A stretch of DNA of 56,471 nucleotides from an uncultured bacterium (GTDB taxonomy: Bacteria > Bacillota_I > Bacilli_A > RF39 > UBA660), in NCBI GenBank assembly GCA_905216155.1, contig CAJMSU010000008.1:1-56471 (forward strand). The letters are read 5' to 3'. The notes under the pieces are model-generated. The model saw nothing but the letters and a program-made list of their open reading frames with translations, did not search any database and was not told where the DNA came from. The position numbers and the translations under genes are program-made. Of this stretch, positions 1 to 7,938 are shown one piece after another (position 1 is the first letter of the stretch; each line of letters starts with the position of its first letter).

Positions 1-19
1 ATTATACAATACTTTAGAA

Positions 20-86
20 AAAAAGAAAAGAGTATTGAACTTTGTCAACACTCTGTAAAAATGACTTTTTACAAGTCATTTTTTTT
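20..86. terminator. Tandem/bidirectional terminators at the left edge
   Basis: Hairpin one (30-54) pairs AGAGT-TTGA with TCAA-ACTCT and, read on the minus strand, is followed by a T-rich stretch at 20-29. Hairpin two pairs AAATGACTT (59-67) with AAGTCATTT (73-81), followed by T79-86 on the plus strand and by five T on the minus strand. Together they can end the minus-strand PASTA gene and an unseen gene left of the window. Confidence 0.75.
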
Positions 87-110
87 GCTTATATATAAAA
101 AACAAGTAAG

Positions 111-917
111 TTATTCTGATTCTATCTCACTTGTTTTCACATCACTATTGTTATCATTTTCTTTAGAGTTATCTTCCACTTTATCTTTACTATCTGATAA
201 ATCATCACTAGTTTTAGTATTTTGTTTAGAAATTGTGATAATAATAGTTTCATTTTTATTAATCTTTGAGTATGCCTTTTTACTTTGTTTTATTACTGTA
301 TTATTTTCTTTATTAGATTTTTCTGTAACAATTTTATATTTAATAGATTTTTGATCTAACAATAATTTAGCCTCATCTATATTTAAATTTACATAATTAT
401 CAAGTACTATTTCATTAGTTAATTTACCTATTGTCAAAGTTACTTTTTTATTTATTGGTACTTTAGATTTTTCTTTTGGTGATACTGAAATTACCACATC
501 AACCAATTTTTCATCATCTACTAATTTTGTTTTTATGTTTACTTTTAATTGCTTTTCAGCAAGAACATTTGTTGCCTCTTCGACATTCATATTTAAAACA
601 TCAGGAACTTCTATAGTATAAAAATTATAATATAGATATATAAATATTCCTATAATACCAATAATTAACAAACTCAAGATAAATATTATAATATTCTTAC
701 CAGTTGACTTATTTTGTTTATTATTTCTATTCTTTTCCTTTTTGTATTTTGTTTTAGTAACTTTTTTCTTCTTAACTTTAGTTTTTCCCTTACTTCTTTT
801 TTCAGGTTTATAATTATTATTACTACTATTTTTATTATTATCAGTTAACTGACTACCACAGTATTTACAAAAGACTGCATCAGTATCATTTTCCATTCCA
901 CAATTTTTACATATCAT
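111..917 (-). CDS. Zinc-ribbon, single-pass membrane protein with two PASTA domains
   Basis: 268 residues. An N-terminal zinc ribbon has Cys3, Cys6, Cys17 and Cys20. A strongly basic linker (about 30-73) leads to one membrane helix (75-98), then two PASTA repeats (about 104-165 and 170-231) and an acidic Ser/Asn-rich tail. PASTA domains bind muropeptides or lipid II in wall-sensing kinases and PBPs; this protein has neither a kinase nor a transpeptidase domain, so it looks like a membrane-anchored wall sensor or adaptor whose zinc ribbon sits in the cytoplasm. The start is set by a minus-strand AGGTGG site just before ATG 917. Divergent from the bacteriocin operon. The partner of the ribbon is unknown. 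Confidence 0.8.
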   Translation of the reverse strand: MICKNCGMENDTDAVFCKYCGSQLTDNNKNSSNNNYKPEKRSKGKTKVKKKKVTKTKYKKEKNRNNKQNKSTGKNIIIFILSLLIIGIIGIFIYLYYNFYTIEVPDVLNMNVEEATNVLAEKQLKVNIKTKLVDDEKLVDVVISVSPKEKSKVPINKKVTLTIGKLTNEIVLDNYVNLNIDEAKLLLDQKSIKYKIVTEKSNKENNTVIKQSKKAYSKINKNETIIITISKQNTKTSDDLSDSKDKVEDNSKENDNNSDVKTSEIESE

Positions 918-1028
918 ATAACCACCTCATTACCTAGTAATTATAAAACTTTTTATAAAAAATGTAAAATTAGTAGAATTTTTAAACTTTTTCATAATAA
1001 TATTATTGGAGGTGAAAATAATTACTAT

Positions 1029-3101
1029 ATGAAAATTGTTTTGCAAGATGGTATTAAGGATTGTGGAGTATGTTCGCTTCTTTCTATAATTAGATATTAT
1101 GGTGGAGATGTATCTAAGGAATATTTAAGAGAGCTTACTAATACTACAAAGTCTGGAGTATCAGCTTACAAATTATTAGAAGGTGCAGAAAAAATTGGCT
1201 TCACAGGTTATGGTGTGAATGGAGACTTAGAAAATATAGATAAAAATAACTTACCATGTCTAGCGCACCTAATAATAAATAAAAGTTATCAGCATTTTGT
1301 TGTAATATATGATATAGACCTATATCATAAAAAAATTTTAATTATGGACCCAGCAAAGGGTAAAAAACTTCTATCTTTTTCTGAATTTAGACTTTTGTCT
1401 AGTGGTAACTTTATTTATTTAAAACCAACAAAGAAACTACCAATATTTTCATATGACAAAATTATAGTTAATAATATAAAAGACTTTTTAATTAAAAATA
1501 AGTATGGTGCTATCAATATCATTTTACTTTCTTTAATTTATTTTGTAATAAATATTATAACTGTTTTTCATTTCAAATATCTACTTGAATATGTAATTAA
1601 TTATTCTTATTTATCCAATCTATATATAATTAGTTTTTTCCTTTTTTCATCCTACATTTTAAAAGAAATTATACTTTACATAAGAAATATTTTACTATTA
1701 AAGTGGATTGACAGATTTGACTATATTGTAACTTCTAATACCATAAAAAGAATTATTTTCCTTCCATATCTTTATTACAAAAGTAGAACTACAGGCGAAG
1801 TTACCTCTAGAATACGTGATTTATCTATTATTAAAAATTTTATTGTAAAATTACTTTGTTTTGTTACTACAGATTTGACTACTATTATTGTATTTAGCTT
1901 TTTTTTATTTAATATTAGCTTTAAGATGACTGTTTTTTCATTAATTATTATTTTCATTTTATTTTTGTATAATTTTTTTATTAGTTTTTATAAAAGAAAA
2001 AATATAAAAATAAATAATGATAATAGTGATTCTGTTAATTCCTTTATTATTGAGTCATTAACTAGTGTTGATGCCCTTAAAGGTTTACATATAGAAAAAA
2101 ACATAATAAAAAAATTTAAGAGTAAATACAAAACCTATTTAGCATCTTCTTATAAACTATCTTTAATATATGAGTTTGATTTATTTTTTAAAAATAATAT
2201 TAATAACTTATTATTAGTTTGTATTTATGGAATGGGAGCATATTTTGTAACTAATAATAGTATTACTATTGCATCACTTATTGTCTATCAAGGAATTTTT
2301 AATTATTTTATTAATGCCTTAAATAATATTTGTGATATTCAAAAAGAATGGAGTATTTATAAATCGGCTAGGGAAAGAATTGAGGATATGTTTACTATTA
2401 AAGAAGAAAAGTTTATTGGAAGTAATTATTATAATCTATATACTTTAAATGGTGATATTAAATACACTAATTTAAGTTATTCTTATAATAGTACCTTATT
2501 ATTTAATAAACTTAATTTAACTATAAAAAAACAAACTCATATCTTACTAACTGGTGCTAGTGGAATGGGAAAGAGTACTTTAGTTAAAATGTTAATGGGA
2601 TATATTAATGTTCCTTTTGGAAGTATAAAAATTAATAATATAGATATTAGTCATTATCATTTAGATGTTTTAAGAAACAGAATTACCTATGTTACTGGAA
2701 ATGAATTTTTATTTTCTAATACAATTTATAATAATATTTCTCTAAATAGAGATATATCAAAAGAAAATGTTTATGATGTTGCTAAATTAGTGTTGGTTGA
2801 TGAGGTTGTTTTAAAAAATAGTTTAGGATATCAAAGAATGGTTGAAGAAAATGGCTTTAATTTCAGTGGTGGTGAAAGACAAAGAATCGTTTTAGCAAGG
2901 ACATTATTAAAAGATAGTGATATTTATATATTTGATGAATCACTTAGTCAAATTGATGTAGAAAAAGAAAGAATTATATTAAAAAATATCTTTAAATATT
3001 TAAAAGACAAAACAATAATTGTAGTTAGTCATAGATTTAATAATAGTGATTTATTTGACAAAGTTTTAAAATTAGAAAATGGAGACGTTTATGAAACTTA
3101 A
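1029..3101 (+). CDS. Bacteriocin ABC exporter with N-terminal C39 peptidase
   Basis: 690 residues. An N-terminal peptidase C39 domain (about 1-135) shows Gln6, Cys12 (in DCGVC), His89 and Asp107 (DPAKG), the papain-like active site that cuts leader peptides after a double glycine. A six-helix exporter region (about 150-440) is followed by a nucleotide-binding domain with Walker A GASGMGKST (509-517), signature FSGGERQR (612-619), Walker B DIYIFDES (631-638) and H-loop SHR. This is the processing and export pump for leader-bearing peptides; its substrates are encoded 400 bases downstream in the same operon. The GGAGGTG site at 1008-1014 lies about 14 bases from ATG 1029, which is long, but no other in-frame start fits. 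Confidence 0.93.
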   Translation: MKIVLQDGIKDCGVCSLLSIIRYYGGDVSKEYLRELTNTTKSGVSAYKLLEGAEKIGFTGYGVNGDLENIDKNNLPCLAHLIINKSYQHFVVIYDIDLYHKKILIMDPAKGKKLLSFSEFRLLSSGNFIYLKPTKKLPIFSYDKIIVNNIKDFLIKNKYGAINIILLSLIYFVINIITVFHFKYLLEYVINYSYLSNLYIISFFLFSSYILKEIILYIRNILLLKWIDRFDYIVTSNTIKRIIFLPYLYYKSRTTGEVTSRIRDLSIIKNFIVKLLCFVTTDLTTIIVFSFFLFNISFKMTVFSLIIIFILFLYNFFISFYKRKNIKINNDNSDSVNSFIIESLTSVDALKGLHIEKNIIKKFKSKYKTYLASSYKLSLIYEFDLFFKNNINNLLLVCIYGMGAYFVTNNSITIASLIVYQGIFNYFINALNNICDIQKEWSIYKSARERIEDMFTIKEEKFIGSNYYNLYTLNGDIKYTNLSYSYNSTLLFNKLNLTIKKQTHILLTGASGMGKSTLVKMLMGYINVPFGSIKINNIDISHYHLDVLRNRITYVTGNEFLFSNTIYNNISLNRDISKENVYDVAKLVLVDEVVLKNSLGYQRMVEENGFNFSGGERQRIVLARTLLKDSDIYIFDESLSQIDVEKERIILKNIFKYLKDKTIIVVSHRFNNSDLFDKVLKLENGDVYET

Positions 3102-3498
3102 AAATTATGAGAAAACATTCCTTATTAATTTTTTATCTATTTTAATAATTATTGTATTCATTGTAAGTTTGCTCCTCTTTAAAATAAAATTTATAAGAAC
3201 ATATTCTTCGATTAGTTCTACTGTAGTAAAGAATAATCTAATATATTTTTTAGCTGACGATAAACAATTAAGTTATTTGCATAATAATAAATATTTTATA
3301 GCTAATGGTAAAAAATATTTAATAAATATTGAACAAATTAATAAAAACGTATTAAAAAGAAATGAAAAAAATTATCATAGTGTTTTACTTAAAGTTAATT
3401 TAAATAAAAAGTATAAAGAAAACGATTTTATTAAAATACTCCTTTTTAATAAAAAAATTGATGTCTATTCTATGATAAAAACAGTTTGGGGGAGATAA
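3091..3498 (+). CDS. Short membrane accessory protein of the peptide exporter
   Basis: 135 residues from ATG 3091, chosen over an ATG at 3079 because GGAG at 3081-3084 is correctly spaced. It overlaps the exporter stop by 11 bases, so the two are translationally coupled. One N-terminal membrane helix (about 12-34) is followed by a mainly beta, lysine-rich outside domain. Position and topology match the HlyD-type membrane fusion protein that normally partners C39 exporters, but those are 300-500 residues with long coiled coils; here only a short barrel-like end would remain. An immunity function is an alternative. No sequence motif proves either. Confidence 0.6.
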   Translation: MKLKNYEKTFLINFLSILIIIVFIVSLLLFKIKFIRTYSSISSTVVKNNLIYFLADDKQLSYLHNNKYFIANGKKYLINIEQINKNVLKRNEKNYHSVLLKVNLNKKYKENDFIKILLFNKKIDVYSMIKTVWGR

Positions 3499-3499
3499 A

Positions 3500-3640
3500 A
3501 TAAAAAGACAAAATAAAAGTGAATTAGAAAAAATATATGGTGGAGTTTCGGCATGGATAGGTATAGGAATTTCTGCAATTGTTGTTTTCCTCTCAGGTGT
3601 AATAGAAGGAATAACGAATCCTAATAGGTGTGCAGGATGA
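3500..3640 (+). CDS. Bacteriocin peptide A precursor, double-glycine leader, probable AUA start
   Basis: 46 residues if translation starts at ATA 3500. A 15-residue leader ends in SELEKIYGG, the classic LSxxELxxIxGG cleavage signal for C39 exporters. The predicted mature core of 31 residues is hydrophobic with GxxxG-like spacing (WIGIGISA) and ends NPNRCAG with a single Cys. There is no ATG in frame upstream of the leader; the frame is open back past 3482. GGGGGAG at 3488-3494 sits five bases before ATA 3500, and starting there gives a leader of exactly the same length as the second peptide. The stop of the preceding gene is at 3496-3498, so coupling is likely. An inactivating ATG to ATA change is the alternative. 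Confidence 0.72.
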   Translation: MKRQNKSELEKIYGGVSAWIGIGISAIVVFLSGVIEGITNPNRCAG

Positions 3641-3807
3641 GAAAATGCAGTAACATAGAACTTGAAAAAATATATGCAGGTACAACAATTTCCAGCTCTA
3701 TAGTTAATGCTTTTACCAATATTATAAAAGTACTTTTGAATGCTGGTCATGAACTAGGATCAGGTCTTAGAAGAATTGGTGAAGGTACTTTATGTCCGTT
3801 AGAATAA
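3637..3807 (+). CDS. Bacteriocin peptide B precursor, double-glycine-type leader
   Basis: 56 residues. The start overlaps the stop of peptide A as ATGA (3637-3640). A 15-residue leader ends in IELEKIYAG, sharing ELEKIY with peptide A and ending in the permitted Ala-Gly. The 41-residue core begins TTISSS, is amphipathic, contains the basic segment SGLRRIG and ends TLCPLE with one Cys. Two small overlapping leader peptides next to one C39 exporter is the arrangement of class IIb two-peptide bacteriocins. Its low-quality own binding site suggests translation by coupling to peptide A. Immunity gene not identified, unless it is the 135-residue protein upstream. Confidence 0.78.
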   Translation: MRKCSNIELEKIYAGTTISSSIVNAFTNIIKVLLNAGHELGSGLRRIGEGTLCPLE

Positions 3808-3890
3808 TAACAAAAAACGCTCTTTTACAATTAAAGTTTTATAAAATTGAATTAAATATGACATTAGTTTTAAAAAATTGTTAAAAAATG

Positions 3891-3919
3891 TTGAAAAACA
3901 ATGAAACATTTGGTATAAT
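3891..3919 (+). promoter_or_regulatory. rpsU promoter
   Basis: TTGAAA (3891-3896), 17 bases, TATAAT (3914-3919); a near-consensus housekeeping promoter 33 bases before rpsU. Confidence 0.85.
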
Positions 3920-3951
3920 TCATTTTAGTTGAAGTGAAGGGAGGGATAATG

Positions 3952-4152
3952 ATGGCAACTCAAGTAACTGTTAAAAATGGTAATTTAGATTTAGCACTAA
4001 GAAAATTCAAACAAAAAGTAGCTAGAGACGGTGTCCCTTCAGAATGCAAAAAACGTGAAGCTTATGATAAACCAGGTGTAAGAAGAAGAGCAGCTAAAAA
4101 AGAAGGAATTAAGAATTCTAAAAAAAGAAGTCGTAAAGATAATAGAGATTAA
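3952..4152 (+). CDS. rpsU: 30S ribosomal protein S21
   Basis: 66 residues. The sequence follows the S21 pattern: VTVKNGNLDLALRKFKQ, then KREAYDKP and a basic RRR/KKRSRK tail that contacts 16S rRNA on the small subunit platform. ATG 3952 (MATQ) is preferred over ATG 3949 and GTG 3934 because of its 7-base spacing from GGAGG (3940-3944) and family agreement. As in other Firmicutes it heads the yqeY-yqfC-yqfD block, but has its own promoter and terminator here. Confidence 0.95.
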   Translation: MATQVTVKNGNLDLALRKFKQKVARDGVPSECKKREAYDKPGVRRRAAKKEGIKNSKKRSRKDNRD

Positions 4153-4170
4153 TCATCTCTATTTTTTATT
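4141..4170 (+). terminator. rpsU terminator
   Basis: AATAGAGAT (4141-4149) pairs with ATCTCTATT (4155-4163), five-base loop, T-run after it. The stop codon lies in the loop, and the -35 box of the next promoter begins at 4169. Confidence 0.85.
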
Positions 4171-4197
4171 GATTAATTTGCGTTTGAAAGATATAAT
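4169..4197 (+). promoter_or_regulatory. yqeY promoter
   Basis: TTGATT (4169-4174), 17 bases, TATAAT (4192-4197). It abuts the rpsU terminator, and the Shine-Dalgarno AGGAG follows the -10 box by only six bases. Confidence 0.75.
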
Positions 4198-4216
4198 ATT
4201 AATAGGAGATGATAAT

Positions 4217-4654
4217 ATGGTAGAACAATTAAAAAAAGATATGATTGATGCAATGAAAAATAAAGATAAAGAAAAACTTACAGTTATTAGAATGGTTAAA
4301 GCCGCTATGGATCAAGAACACATAGATAGAAAAAGGGAAATAAATGATGATTTGTTAATTGATGTTGTTAATAAACAAATAAAAATGAGGAAAGATTCCA
4401 TAGAAGAATTTACTAAAGGAAATAGATCTGACTTAGCACAAAAAACACAAGAAGAAGTAGATATATTAATGAAATATTTACCAGAACAATTAAGTGATGA
4501 AGAAGTTTTAAAAATAATAGATGAAGCTTTTTCTAAAATACAACCTAGTGGTATGAAAGATATGGGAAAAGTTATGGAAATTGTTACACCTGAAGTAAAA
4601 GGTAAGGCAGATATGAAAAAAGTAAGTGAAATTATCAGAGGTAAGTTACATTAA
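4217..4654 (+). CDS. yqeY: GatB/YqeY-domain protein
   Basis: 145 residues from ATG 4217 after AGGAG (4204-4208). Whole-length match to the YqeY family: an N-terminal helical domain (LKKDMIDAMKNKDKEKLTVIRMVKAA) and a C-terminal domain containing PEQLSDEE and MGKVM, related to the tail of GatB that recognises tRNA. Probably helps tRNA-dependent amidation or another tRNA-linked step; the exact role is unsettled in the family. Downstream of rpsU as in most Firmicutes. Confidence 0.9.
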   Translation: MVEQLKKDMIDAMKNKDKEKLTVIRMVKAAMDQEHIDRKREINDDLLIDVVNKQIKMRKDSIEEFTKGNRSDLAQKTQEEVDILMKYLPEQLSDEEVLKIIDEAFSKIQPSGMKDMGKVMEIVTPEVKGKADMKKVSEIIRGKLH

Positions 4655-4676
4655 AGACTAAAAAGTCTTTTTTTTT
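4653..4676 (+). terminator. yqeY terminator
   Basis: AAAGACT (4653-4659), loop AAAA, AGTCTTT (4664-4670), then six more T. Confidence 0.85.
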
Positions 4677-4699
4677 CATATTATTTTATAGGTGATAAT

Positions 4700-4939
4700 A
4701 TGTTTTCTAAAGTTAGAGATTATATTCAAGATGATGAATTTAGATTAACTATTTTTAATGATAGACTATACGCTATTAACTATTTAGATATTATATCATT
4801 AACTAGTGATACAATTTTTTTTAAAACAACTAAAGGTATATTAACAGTAAAAGGTCATAACTTAGCTTTAAATAAATTACTTGAAAAAGAAGTTTTAATA
4901 ATTGGTGAAATCACAAGTGTCGAGGTTAATAATGATTGA
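4700..4939 (+). CDS. yqfC: Sporulation protein YqfC
   Basis: 79 residues, matching the YqfC/YabP family in size and pattern (RLTIFNDRLYAINYLDI, FFKTTKGILTVKGHNL, EKEVLIIGEI). In Bacillus, yqfC and yqfD are expressed in the mother cell under sigma-E; the exact biochemical role is not known. AGGTGAT precedes ATG 4700. It overlaps yqfD by 8 bases, so the two are coupled. Its presence together with pro-sigma-K at 38.6 kb supports a sporulation programme. Confidence 0.85.
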   Translation: MFSKVRDYIQDDEFRLTIFNDRLYAINYLDIISLTSDTIFFKTTKGILTVKGHNLALNKLLEKEVLIIGEITSVEVNND

Positions 4940-6104
4940 TAGATTAGAAATAGTAATAAAAGGAAAAAATCCAGAATATTTTTTAGACAAAATAATAAAG
5001 AAAAATATTAACATATATAAAATTACTAAAAAAAATAGATATATATTTATAATAATAGATAAAAAAGACTATGACAAATTAAAAAAAATTAAAACTAGTT
5101 ATAAAATAGAAATAACTAAAAGATATGGAATATCTAAAATAAAATATTTATTTAATAAGTATCTATATTTTATACTTGCCTTTCTATTAGGAATTTTAAT
5201 TAATATCTTTTTAAGTAATATAATTTTTTCTGTTGATGTTATTCATACTAATAAAAATATAAGAGATATTATTAAATATGATTTAGAAGAAGAAGGAATA
5301 AAACGTTTTCATTTCAAAAAAAGTTATCAAGAAAAAGAAAAAATAGTTAAAAAAATCCTAAAAAAAGAAACTAATGATATAGAGTGGTTAGAAATAGAAG
5401 ATATTGGTACCAAATATGTTGTTAAAGTTGAGCAAAGAAAGAAAAATAAAAAAGAAAAACAATGTAGTAATAGAAGCATAGTAGCAAAAAAAGATGCTAT
5501 GATTTTAAGCATAGAAGCAGAAGAAGGTGAAGTAGTAAAGAAAAAACTAGATTATGTCAAAAAAGGTGACGTTATAATTAGTGGCCTAATTTATAATAAA
5601 GAAGATATAGTTAGTAAACGATGTGCTAGAGGAAAAGTATATGGTGAGATATGGTATAAAGTTAATCTAGAATTACCCAAAAAATATTATGAAGAGAAAG
5701 TAACTGGAAAGACAAAAAAACAAATAGATATTAGATTTTTAAATAAAAGATATACCTTATTTAATAAATTTAAAACATATAAAAGAAAATCAACCAATCT
5801 TTTAAAATCTAAAATATTACCAATTAGTATTGATTATTCACAATATCTAGAAACTAAAGTAATCCGTGATAATTATACTCTACAAAACGTAGATAAAAAG
5901 GCTACTTTATTAGCAACCTCCAAATTAAATGATAAATTAAATAATAAAGATGTAATAATTAACAAAAAAGTTTTGAAAAAGTATGAAAAAGATAGTAAAA
6001 TATTAGTAGAGGTTTTTTTCAAAGTAAAAGAAGATATAACTGATACAATTAGTATTGATAATATTAATATAGATGATGAGAATGTAAAAGATAAGGAGCA
6101 GTGA
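4932..6104 (+). CDS. yqfD: Sporulation protein YqfD
   Basis: 390 residues from ATG 4932 (GAGG at 4922-4925), close to the usual 390-400. A lysine-rich cytoplasmic N-terminus (about 1-75) leads to one membrane helix (about 78-100) and a long extracytoplasmic part. In the middle it carries the family pattern EWLEIEDIGTKYVVKVEQR, then AEEGEVVKKKLDYVKKGDVIISG, a barrel-sandwich-like segment. Partner of yqfC. The usual downstream phoH gene is absent; a VanZ-like gene follows instead. Confidence 0.87.
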   Translation: MIDRLEIVIKGKNPEYFLDKIIKKNINIYKITKKNRYIFIIIDKKDYDKLKKIKTSYKIEITKRYGISKIKYLFNKYLYFILAFLLGILINIFLSNIIFSVDVIHTNKNIRDIIKYDLEEEGIKRFHFKKSYQEKEKIVKKILKKETNDIEWLEIEDIGTKYVVKVEQRKKNKKEKQCSNRSIVAKKDAMILSIEAEEGEVVKKKLDYVKKGDVIISGLIYNKEDIVSKRCARGKVYGEIWYKVNLELPKKYYEEKVTGKTKKQIDIRFLNKRYTLFNKFKTYKRKSTNLLKSKILPISIDYSQYLETKVIRDNYTLQNVDKKATLLATSKLNDKLNNKDVIINKKVLKKYEKDSKILVEVFFKVKEDITDTISIDNINIDDENVKDKEQ

Positions 6105-6108
6105 TATT

Positions 6109-6708
6109 TTGTTAGGAGGTCTTTCTAGTACAATTCATGGAGTAGTTGATTTTACTTGGCCAATGATAATTATATCTGTTATTATTGCTGTGTCATTTAG
6201 AATTGCATATATAATAAAAAATCATGAAAAAGCTGTTTTATACCAAGAACTATTAAAACTTAGCTTTCTCATTTATATATTATGCTTGTTCCAAGTGGTT
6301 ACTTTTCAGGATCAAGTTAATTGGTCTACTAATAATTTTATTCCCTTAAGAGAAATATTTAGATATAATATTGGTAGTAGATTATTTTTTAAAAATGTAT
6401 TAGGTAACATGATTATGTTTTTACCATTTGGTTTTTTTGTAAGTTACTATTTAAAAAATGATAAAGCATTTTCAACTGTTGTTTTAACTGTTATAGCATC
6501 AGTATCTATTGAGGTTGTTCAAATGATGATAGGAAGAGTTTTTGATGTTGATGACATATTGCTTAATTTATTAGGTGGAATAGCTGGATTTTATTTATAT
6601 TATTTATTAGATAGAATAGGTAACAGGTTACCAAGAGTTTTAAAAAGTGATATATTTTTAAATATTTTGGCTATTATAATTTTAGTAGGATTAGTTAGTC
6701 TATTATAA
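6109..6708 (+). CDS. VanZ-like membrane protein
   Basis: 199 residues, TTG start at 6109 after AAGGAG (6093-6098). About five membrane helices. VanZ-family marks are visible: NFIPLREI, NVLGNMIMFLPFGFF, the Glu/Gln pair in SIEVVQM, and the RVFDVDDILLNLLGG motif. VanZ gives low-level teicoplanin resistance in enterococci; most chromosomal homologues have no proven function. Its position between yqfD and ybeY, where phoH usually sits, is unusual. Confidence 0.85.
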   Translation: MLGGLSSTIHGVVDFTWPMIIISVIIAVSFRIAYIIKNHEKAVLYQELLKLSFLIYILCLFQVVTFQDQVNWSTNNFIPLREIFRYNIGSRLFFKNVLGNMIMFLPFGFFVSYYLKNDKAFSTVVLTVIASVSIEVVQMMIGRVFDVDDILLNLLGGIAGFYLYYLLDRIGNRLPRVLKSDIFLNILAIIILVGLVSLL

Positions 6709-6717
6709 GGAGAAGTT

Positions 6718-7164
6718 ATGGAAATTAGTATTTTTAATCAAATAGAAAAAGATATTGTAGAATTAAAAGATGTAGAGATGGTATTAAAACACGCTGCAGA
6801 AAAAGAAGGGTTATCTAATGTTTTATTTAATGTCATTATAGTAGATAATGATTATATTCACAATTTAAATAAAAATTATAGAAATGTAGATAGAGAAACA
6901 GATGTTATTACATTTGCTTTAGAAGATGAGGATAGTATAGTTATAGGAGAAGATATTAGAATACTAGGTGATATATATATATCTTATGATAAAGCCTTAT
7001 CACAATCTATTCAATATGGTCATTCTCTAAAAAGAGAACTTTGCTTTTTAGCAGTACATGGGTTCTATCATTTATTAGGATATGATCATATGACAAAAGA
7101 AGAAGAAAAAGTAATGTTTAAAAAGCAGGAGGAAGTATTAGATGAGTGCGAAATCAAAAGATAA
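6718..7164 (+). CDS. ybeY: Endoribonuclease YbeY (rRNA maturation factor)
   Basis: 148 residues. The zinc site HGFYHLLGYDH gives His114, His118 and His124; the upstream strand RNVDRETDVITFAL is also family-typical. Single-strand endoribonuclease acting in 16S rRNA 3' end maturation and ribosome quality control. Preceded by AAGGAG. It overlaps dgkA by 23 bases, so the two are tightly coupled. Confidence 0.95.
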   Translation: MEISIFNQIEKDIVELKDVEMVLKHAAEKEGLSNVLFNVIIVDNDYIHNLNKNYRNVDRETDVITFALEDEDSIVIGEDIRILGDIYISYDKALSQSIQYGHSLKRELCFLAVHGFYHLLGYDHMTKEEEKVMFKKQEEVLDECEIKR

Positions 7165-7552
7165 AACACCAAAGGTCATTGATAAAAAAAGACTAACTAA
7201 TAGTTTTAAATATGCCTTTGCTGGTATAAAGTCAGCATATAAAGATGAACAAAATTTAAGAATTCATACTACTGTAGCTATTTTAGTTATTATATCAGGC
7301 TTTATTTTTAAGATTAACTATATAGAATTTCTTATATGCCTTGTTTTAATTGGTCTTGTCTTAATGGCAGAATTTTTCAATACGGCAATAGAAAATTTAG
7401 TTGACCTAGTTACACTTGATATAAATCCATATGCAAAAATTGCTAAAGATACAGCAGCAGCCGGAGTCTTAGTTTTTACAATTATCTCAGCTATCATTGG
7501 TTTAATCATTTTTGTTCCTAAAATTATTCTTGCAATTGGAGGTATAATATGA
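7142..7552 (+). CDS. dgkA: Undecaprenol / diacylglycerol kinase
   Basis: 136 residues with three membrane helices. Signature AEFFNTAIENLVDL (helix with catalytic Glu) and AKDTAAAGVL match the DgkA family. In Gram-positive bacteria this enzyme phosphorylates undecaprenol, feeding the lipid carrier pool for wall and glycan synthesis. ATG 7142 follows AGGAGGAAG inside the end of ybeY; it overlaps cdd by 4 bases (ATGA). Confidence 0.93.
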   Translation: MSAKSKDKTPKVIDKKRLTNSFKYAFAGIKSAYKDEQNLRIHTTVAILVIISGFIFKINYIEFLICLVLIGLVLMAEFFNTAIENLVDLVTLDINPYAKIAKDTAAAGVLVFTIISAIIGLIIFVPKIILAIGGII

Positions 7553-7938
7553 AAGATAAATTAAAAGAGTTATTAAAAAATAGTCACAGTCCATATTCTA
7601 AATATAGAGTAGCAGCAATTGTTGTTATGAAAGATGGACGTGAATTCTTAGGTGTTAATGTAGAGAATGCAAGTTATGGAGCTACAATTTGTGCTGAAAG
7701 AAGTGCCATCGTTAGTGCAATTAGTGCTGGCTATAAAAAGGGTGATTTTAAGGAACTAAATGTTATGGTTGGAAGTGGAAGTATTGGCACACCTTGTTTT
7801 ATCTGCCGACAAGTCATAGAAGAATTTTTTGATGATGATAGTATTGTTAATTGCTATGATACAAATGGAGGTAAAACAACTTTTAAAGTTAGTACATTAT
7901 GTCCATATCCATTTGGAAGTGAGGATTTGCAATCATGA
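7549..7938 (+). CDS. cdd: Cytidine deaminase
   Basis: 129 residues, the short tetrameric type. Zinc and proton-shuttle residues are visible: Cys48-Ala-Glu50 and Cys83/Cys86 in PCFICRQ, where most members have PCGxCRQ. NVENASYGATICAER is the substrate-binding strand. Converts cytidine and deoxycytidine to the uridine forms in salvage. Overlaps era as ATGA. Confidence 0.94.
   Translation: MKDKLKELLKNSHSPYSKYRVAAIVVMKDGREFLGVNVENASYGATICAERSAIVSAISAGYKKGDFKELNVMVGSGSIGTPCFICRQVIEEFFDDDSIVNCYDTNGGKTTFKVSTLCPYPFGSEDLQS

Noticed and set aside
3400..3750. 116-residue minus-strand frame over the bacteriocin region
   Set aside because: It is the antisense of the leader peptides, has no binding site, and its composition is not protein-like here.
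3934..3951. GTG 3934 as the rpsU start
   Set aside because: The Shine-Dalgarno is inside this extension and S21 proteins begin at the later ATG.
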